DNA of 64,000 nucleotides, taken from Zanthoxylum bungeanum (lineage: Eukaryota > Streptophyta > Magnoliopsida > Sapindales > Rutaceae). Shown one piece after another: positions 57,893-64,000 of this stretch; the stretch's first letter is position 1, and the number at the start of each line of letters is the position of its first letter. Location: positions 1 through 64,000 of the forward strand of contig SKCR01033441.1 in NCBI GenBank assembly GCA_019454045.1, written 5' to 3'. Below the pieces are notes generated by a model. It was given only the letters and a program-made list of their open reading frames with translations, did no database searches and was not told the DNA's origin. Position numbers and translations under genes: made by a program.

Positions 57893-59139
57893 TTAAAGAG
57901 GTTTCAATGTCGTTTTGGATGTTCGATTAAAGACAATCCCGTGAGCGTTGCTTTTGAAGGGTCTCTTCCAACAGTAAAGTGGCAAAAAGAGTTTTGTCTC
58001 ATGCAGTGCTCGTGCCTCCTTTTTGCTCTTTGTTGTTCCAGTGATTCCTGCAAAGAAATAAAGAAAATCAGGAGGTCTCATATGGTGCTTGACTTGGAAT
58101 GGAAGTTCCATTCTGTCAAGTTTCTGGGTGATATCTTTGATTTGTACTCCCCAAAACAGCGATGTTTCTCCTGAATGCTCTGGATCTTTATTAAGGTCAG
58201 ACATTTGCTCCTCCATTTGCTCTGTTTCTTGCTCCACCTTTTCTTCACAGATGAATTTTAAAATTTTTGTATTTAATTCTTCATCCGTCATCTGTGAAAT
58301 ACATGCTTCAAAATTGTCAACCTGATGATGTAATGATGTTTCTGACATTAGGTTTTCATCCTCTGATATGACTGGAATGGTTGGCTCAGGTAGATCTTCA
58401 TCAAACATCATGGTAAAGCATGCTCCAAGATCTTCATTTTGAGGATTGAAAGTTTTATCCTCCGTTGTTGGTGCAGTTGGTACAAATAGATCAGCTCCAT
58501 CCTCCTCGTCAGATCTGAATAATAAAAGTCAAATTGAGACTTTGCCGGTTTGGGTTCCTGAACTGATACCTCTGGCTGTTGATACTGCTCAGCCTCCTCT
58601 TCTGTTGAAGTGTCATTGTGAAATGATTGGTACTCGAAGGCTTCATCAGTGTCATCCGAAACTGGTTCTTGAGGTATGTTGTTCTGGTTTTCTGTGAATT
58701 GTCTCATTTGATCTGTCATCCTCTGAAAGAATTCTGATTGTCTCTGAATTTGTGTATCTAATTGAGCTTCCCGTTCTTCGAGCCAATGTATGAGCGTGTG
58801 AATCAACTGATCTTCCTCAGATGGTTTTGTTTGTTGATGAAGATCATAGATGGATGGTGGATAAAATGGATAATATGATGGTTCTTCGTACCTTGAATGA
58901 TTCTGATAATTCTGCCACTCTGAAAGGTAAATACATTGATCGCTCGGGTGGTTAGCATCACAAATTACACATCTCCCCATTTCGTTCTGATGAGGAAATG
59001 TAGCATTGCTTGGTTCTGGCATCCAGTGATAATTGTTGGGCTGGACAACAGGCCTCAGAAATTCGGACTGTTGCTCCCAGATTTGGGGTGTATATTCTAG
59101 TAAAGCTCTTGATCTTTCAATCTCCCAATAATGTTCCAT
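57893..59139 (-). pseudogene. Gag-like zinc-knuckle protein, arm C, frameshifted
   Basis: Inverted duplicate of the 54729-55973 ORF. It opens at the ATG 59139 with the same knuckle (CVICDANHPSDQC), is shifted near 58510 just after SQFDFYYSD, and the original frame resumes by 58411 (MMFDEDLPEPTIP) to a stop at 57893. A handful of substitutions separate the two copies. This is the copy next to the genuine 5' LTR, so the frameshift probably arose after duplication. Confidence 0.8.
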
Positions 59140-59245
59140 TTTTTAATCACCTGAAAATACAATAAAGAAATAAAAATTACAGATAAAGAAAATTAGATAC
59201 AAGTAAATTAGATAGCTTCAAAATTAATAAATCAAGAAATATAAG

Positions 59246-59263
59246 TCCCCGGCAACGGCGCCA
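59246..59263 (-). other. Primer binding site (Asp tRNA), arm C
   Basis: TCCCCGGCAACGGCGCCA, complement of the arm B site, six bases from the LTR at 59270. Confidence 0.9.
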
Positions 59264-60668
59264 AAAACTTGACCGGCGTAAACACACCGTATAACGCAAG
59301 CGCACATATCGTTCAAGTAGTATAAAAATATCGATCCCACGAGGACTTAATTCCTACTGTTGTTATTAATTATTGATACTATTTATTTACAAATATCTAA
59401 TTAAATGGAGAAGAGAATGATTGTTTGATTGGTTGAATGTGGTTTTGCACAATAAGTAAATAATTAAAAGATACAAGAAAATACTAAGGAAAATAACAAA
59501 AGACACAAAGATCTAGGGTCGTGAATCATTCTAATATCATTTAAAGATGAAGTGGTTATTTTTTATGTTTGTGTAATAAATCAGTTTACTAACCTGGAAC
59601 ACTAAATTATGCAAAAGCCTCTGTCGATGGTCAGACGCAAATACCCAGTTTAACCCAATTGAACCATATGTCTATGTCAACCAAATTATCTGGATTCATT
59701 AAGTTTAAGTTCCAATTATGGCTACCCCCGCCCGACAGGTATATTCCTATCCTGTAAGGAAATCTATTAAAGGGTTATCTATCCTCAAGGAAGATCGTGG
59801 GCTATTAAGTCTAAGGCTGAAACCTAAAATCCCTATGTCTAGTTCATTTTAGATTTACCACATCAATCTTATTGGTGATCAGAAACAAGAAGCATTAAGC
59901 TTAAGACTTAATAAGTAAACCTTTAAATTACCCAAACTATAAAATAACCCCTTATAAACCGGTGATATTAGAATTCATCACAACCCCAGATAACTAACAC
60001 ATGACTAGGGCTAGTAACAACTTAAAAGTAAAAGACATAAAGTAAATACTGAAAAGTAAAAGACATAAAGTAAAACTGAAAAGTAAAATAAAATAAAATG
60101 CTAAGGTAAAAGGAATTACTTTTACTACTACTAATTTAGATATCTCCCATAAAATAATATATAAACTTGTGATTCTTTCTCCAACCAGCCATATAGGCGG
60201 TAACCTGATTAAGTCAAATTAAGTCCAACCAGCCATAAAGGCGGAACCAAAATTAAATTACCAACCGACCAATCTGGCGGTATCCTTTATTAGTCAGGTT
60301 TAAACCAGATTAAAATGAATTACCAACCGACCAATCTGGCGGTATCCTTTTTAAGTCAATATTTTAAATAGTGAATATATTATTTTTAAGGGAGATTAAT
60401 CTAAATAGTAACAGTAAAAGAATTACCTTTCACCACCCTAGCTGGGGGAGTTACCCCCTCATGGTAAATAATAAAAACTGTAAAAAGTAAAAGTAAAAAT
60501 TAAATTACTATATTAACAAAACGTAATTAAATTATTTACAAAACTAAAAATTAAAAAACTAAAAACTAAAAAAAACTAAAAACTAAAGAATCTAGAGAGA
60601 GAAACTCTCTCTTTAGATAGAATAGAAGAGAGAGAGTGGTACACTGAATTCTGAAATCTCGAGCTCAA

Positions 60669-60676
60669 TTTATAGG
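60669..60676 (-). promoter_or_regulatory. TATA box of LTR C
   Basis: TTTATAGG on the plus strand, i.e. CCTATAAATT on the minus strand. It fires leftward through gag toward the LOG hinge. Confidence 0.7.
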
Positions 60677-60759
60677 CGCGGATAAGCTACGCCAGCTTTT
60701 GTCGACGTGGCACGCTCTGGTTCGCTGGTTTGAAGATTCTGGATAAGATGATAAGGTGA

Positions 60760-61163
60760 CACGTGGCGCGGTGGTTGGGCTTCAATTATTGTGACACGTG
60801 GCGGCTTCTGATTGGTCGCATGAGATTCTTATCCGCCACGTGTCATAAGGATTAGATACTCAATTATTGATGCTGACGTGGCGATGACGTGGCGGTGACG
60901 TGGCAACGACGTGGCGACACGTGGGAAAGAGACTGTCGGCACCGTAGAATTGCGACACGTGTCACGTGTCACTTCCTGATTGGCTGATGATGATGTGGCA
61001 CGACACGTGGCAAGTTTGACTTGTTGACTTGCTGACGTGGCTGATGACATGGAGACACGTAGGATGACACGTGGCACACGTGGCGATGATGACTGTCTGT
61101 ACCATAGGATGCTGACACGTGGCACGGCGCTTGTTAGCAGATCGGCTGTGATGGTGACACGTG
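60760..61163 (-). promoter_or_regulatory. G-box array of LTR C
   Basis: Eleven CACGTG hexamers in 404 bp, starting at 60760, 60795, 60837, 60918, 60956, 60963, 61004, 61068, 61077, 61115 and 61158, plus several GACGTGG motifs. They lie in U3 upstream of the minus-strand TATA box. Frames at 60829-61309 are made of this repeat and are not genes. Confidence 0.75.
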
Positions 61164-61477
61164 GCACGGCGTATTTTAGCAAAGTCAAACTTTTCTCAGA
61201 TTCAGATTTGTGGACCCGGCGCACGTTAGCACTGTTCGGCGTATTTTATACGTCGCGACGCGGAAAGCTTGGCGTCGCGACTCGCTTAAGACCAAAATAT
61301 CCCTGTTGACGCATTTTTGTCCGTTTTTGCCCCAAATTGCCTCCAATGCTTTCCAAACTTTATTTATCTACAAAATAACACAAAATACATCAAAACATTC
61401 ACAAAACTCGAGAAACTATACGAAATATTAGGTCAAATGAGTGGGAATAAGTGATATAAATACCACTCATCAGATGT

Positions 61478-62200
61478 CAGCAATCATCTGCGACACCTAG
61501 TGCTCGACAGATGTACCCTCTGACATACACGAGCGAAATAACTTCTTTTGCAATTTGTCCTTCTAATATCTAAGAATAGATCTATGAAGATCCTTTAATT
61601 TCAATATCATACTATAAGGATCTAATCCTTAATTATGACGATGGAATTAAAGTGTCATTGCATCTAGCATAAAGGATTGAGCACTAAAGTTATCATCACA
61701 TGAATCTTCCAAAGATCATGTTCTACTATTTGCTCAACTCCGGGCTTAGGCCCGAGATGTGATTCTATCAAATAGAATAACTTCTCAGTTCCCAGGACTA
61801 TCCTGAGGTTTTATTCCCAATTTGAAAATTAAAGTCGTTTAAAGACATTTTTACCCAGGTTTATGTTTTAAACCCTAATCTTTCATTTATCTTGATTGCT
61901 ATAGTCCAACTATCCAATTAACGATTTTAGGTACTATAGATTATAATTATTACTATAGTCTAACTATATAATTAACTATAATTTGATTGGTTAAATTTAA
62001 ATATATTGATTACTATAATCCAATTATATAATCAACTATAATTTGAAGTAGTTTGAATACAGTCCAACTGTTTAATTTAAAAAACAACGATTAAATATTA
62101 GTCCAACTAATATATTTAATAATTAATGACGAAAAATGAAATGAGCGCGTATTGGCAAGTATCTAAACGAAATTGCAAATTTAATACTTGCCTCCCACTA
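61478..62200 (-). pseudogene. Copia gag continuation (44386 element)
   Basis: Resumes the copia sequence interrupted at 49596. Collinear with 35870-36560, including AAGGATCTAATCCTTA (61617-61632) and the AT-rich TATAGTCCAACTA repeats (61910-62110). No frame is open. Confidence 0.5.
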
Positions 62201-64000
62201 TTTTTCGGCGAGCCTCTAACCCTCTGTTGAGTACTCGGGAAACCTTGTTTCCTAGTGGGCTAGGATCCCGTTAAATAACACACAACCTTGACTATGGCCA
62301 ACAAGTTGTATGATATTTAACTAGGTAGATCTCTAAGATCAATTGGATCCTATCCAATTCCTAGATCCAGTAGGTGGACATCCAAGTCCGAAACACATAT
62401 CTAATATATGCCAATATATCCAATATATTTCCTAACCTTTTTCCTTTGAATCAATTAAGTCTTGGCTTTGGCACAACAAACTTAATGATTCTAGTTAAGC
62501 GGGACCCATTGACCTTGGAAAGCTTCGTAATCAATGTCGATGGACAAGAAGTGATCTTGACTTTAGCCAACAAATCACAACTTGGACAAGACATGCAATA
62601 TGGAACAAAGCCTTCATGATTCAAACACATCTGTGATGGAAAAAGGCCTTGACTTTGGCCAACAAACCAGTGCCAAACTTGGATCTTGAGAATGAATCAT
62701 TCAATTGAAGGAAAAACGCTTAATATATGTTGAGGGTTTTTCGCGTAATTGGCAACCAATTAATTATCTTTGATTAGGTCTCATCATACACCCTTAAGCA
62801 TGCATTCTAAAAGCATAATAAGGCGCGATAAATAAATTAATAATGATATGCGGATGGATATTTAAAACAACTTGTTCCTATAAAAAAATCTCTCATTTTC
62901 CTCTCTCCCGCTAGCACAAATCTTACTTCTACCCAATTACATAACACTTCTAAAGAAACCTCATTTACATTGAGGGGAATATGTGAGAAGAGAAATATAA
63001 AGAATCAAGAGGTAATAGGCTGGACACGCAGGTCCAATTTAATAAATTCTAAATTTATTACAACAATTTCCAAAATTGCCCTCACCCATCTAATATCCAT
63101 CCGATATACATTATTCATACATCACATCCATGTATTTACACAAAACATGTTATCAATCAATCTAATCCAATTAATTAATCTGAAATTAATGACCATCCAA
63201 TGTTCAAACAACGATTTGATTTGCGCGAGTCAAACTCGTTTTAAGAATAAGTACTCAAAGTACGAATTCTCGAATTATATCAAACTACAACATTAAATCC
63301 AATTTAATTTGTATTCAATACTAATTCTATATTTTATTCCAAATTAAATAATTACACTTTATTAATGAGCCTTTTGCGACTTAGATTCTAAATCTAATCT
63401 ATACGGGTCTCAAAGCCCAATTTAACATCCAATGTCAATTTAATTAAAGTCCAATGGGCTTTCAATTAATTTATAAGGCATTGACTTTGGCAACCAAAGC
63501 CCAAAAAGGAATCACCCTTTTGCCAAAAATCAATTTAGGCCCATTCGACCCAATTAAAATATTAAATGCCCATTATATTATATTTGGACTTTATGGATAT
63601 GGTTTTGGGCCCAATTGGATCCAACCAATTAACCTAAACCAAACTTGGCCCAACCAAGCCCATTAAGCCCACATACAACTTTATTAGCCCAATTCCAAAT
63701 TTAGCTCAACTAATTAAATTCCAAATTTCACAATTTAATTAACTAAAGTGTATTAGCCATAATTAATTAGTCAAATTAACATTTCCAAAATACCAATTAC
63801 ACTAATTAATCATGCTAATCATCATTAACACATGTCCAACATTATTGAATCAAAATCAATTCATTTCCATGGTTTATAGGTCACGGTAATTTGGGGATTT
63901 TTAAATCCGATTTCGATTTTAATCCAATTAAATCCAAAATCAATTTATCCCAAGTCTTTCAATTCATCCAATGACCAAAAACAAAAATCACCATGACATT
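62201..64000 (-). other. Copia leader with repeated motif, runs off window
   Basis: Non-coding. CTTGACTTTGGCCAACAA or close variants are at 62287-62304, 62556-62573 and 62647-62664, as in the 30726 element. A GCCCAAT-rich part follows (63400-63720), then the leader end shared with 20382-20560. The PBS should lie just beyond 64000. Short plus-strand frames (62374, 62970, 63454) have no known domain. Confidence 0.6.

Larger units (their letters stand above)
49597..61472 (-). mobile_element. Gypsy TR-GAG-like element with internal palindrome and captured LOG
   Basis: The outer LTRs are 49597-51731 (3' LTR) and 59270-61472 (5' LTR), both reverse, with target duplication GATGT at 49592-49596 and 61473-61477. 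In element order: 5' LTR, tRNA-Asp PBS, gag-like ORF, LOG coding fragment, then an inverted copy of all of this back to the first LTR base (52381), then 3' UTR, PPT, 3' LTR. There is no protease, RT, RNase H or integrase, so it must have been moved in trans by an Athila/Tat-type gypsy relative. It is inserted in the gag of the 44386 copia element. Confidence 0.85.
52381..61472. repeat. 4.5-kb inverted repeat (palindrome)
   Basis: Arm B (52381-56906) and arm C (56958-61472) are near-identical inverted copies: LTR, PBS, gag-like ORF, spacer, LOG. Paired landmarks share a centre near 56933: LTR inner ends 54598/59270, gag ATGs 54729/59139, LOG ATGs 56493/57372. The right end coincides with the element's own 5' end and the left end with the LTR terminal base. 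Confidence 0.9.
59270..61472 (-). repeat. Gypsy LTR copy C (5' LTR)
   Basis: TGACCGGCGTAAAC to CCACTCATCA, 2203 bp. The flanking GATGT at 61473-61477 matches 49592-49596. Compared with B and A it lacks about 50 bp near 60690, where the others have two TCGCGACGC-like words around the leader-side promoter. Confidence 0.9.
44386..64000 (-). mobile_element. Copia element, reverse, interrupted by gypsy, runs off window
   Basis: 3' LTR 44386-46351, PPT 46352-46366, pol and gag leftovers 46400-49596, then the 49597-61472 gypsy insertion, then gag/leader 61478 to the window end. It is inserted in the old gypsy LTR; the left duplication candidate is GTCGT (44381-44385). PBS and 5' LTR lie outside. 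Collinearity with the 30726 element holds on both sides of the gypsy insertion. Confidence 0.85.

Noticed and set aside
59246..59263. tRNA gene at sequences matching tRNA 3' ends
   Set aside because: Only 12-18 bases match, always beside an LTR. They are primer binding sites; no cloverleaf is present.
52381..61472. Palindrome as an assembly or sequencing fold-back artefact
   Set aside because: The arms differ at several sites (frameshifts, substitutions), and the left arm ends at the LTR base with element 3' UTR beyond it, not mirrored flanking DNA. Spanning long reads would still be the decisive test.

Overview
The window looks like a repeat-dense, AT-rich stretch of a flowering-plant nuclear genome, probably intergenic heterochromatin. 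The evidence is two CACTA transposon ends, plant Ty1/copia and Ty3/gypsy LTR retrotransposons with initiator-Met or Asp tRNA primer sites, plant-type introns, and a captured plant cytokinin-activation (LOG) sequence. I found no intact host gene and no RNA gene. I cannot name the species; a eudicot is a guess.

Layout. 1-114: end of a reverse LTR. 115-2665: 3' part of a CACTA transposon with a broken transposase-24-type gene and palindromic subterminal repeats. 2666-3488: reverse copia LTR fragment. 3763-13184: complete non-coding LTR retrotransposon (LARD-like) with two 2.6-kb LTRs, PBS, PPT and TSD GTAAC. 14798-15582: solo LTR with TSD GTAAT. 15727-16434: chromovirus-like LTR. 16435-22726: damaged reverse copia element whose core is replaced by a CACTA-like segment carrying captured host-gene exons, including a STRAP-type WD40 gene. 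23237-29307: degenerate reverse copia element (gag, integrase, RT) with one LTR, facing a forward LTR split between 29308-30725 and 40674-41661. 30726-40673: complete but decayed reverse copia element (TSD AATAG) that splits that forward LTR. 42744-44385: old reverse gypsy LTR. 44386 to the window end: another reverse copia element, inserted in that old LTR.

The most unusual object is the gypsy insertion at 49597-61472, which lies inside the last copia element and has TSD GATGT. It is a gag-only element whose 5' half (LTR, tRNA-Asp PBS, gag-like ORF, and an uninterrupted LOG coding segment) is present twice as an almost perfect 4.5-kb inverted repeat hinged inside LOG. The left arm ends exactly at the LTR terminal base. 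The hinge carries a 15-bp templated duplication, a mark of template switching. The two U3 promoters point inward, and each has about 9-11 G-box (CACGTG) hexamers upstream of a TATA box. Any transcript crossing the hinge would fold into a LOG/gag double-stranded RNA, so the locus could be a natural hairpin source of small RNAs against LOG genes and against its own family.

Insertion order from nesting: old gypsy LTR, then the copia element at 44386, then the palindromic gypsy element. Separately, the forward LTR at 29308 is older than the copia element at 30726, and chromovirus-like DNA is older than the LARD at 3763. All coordinates and motifs were read by eye. Family names rest on motif recognition, not on database searches.
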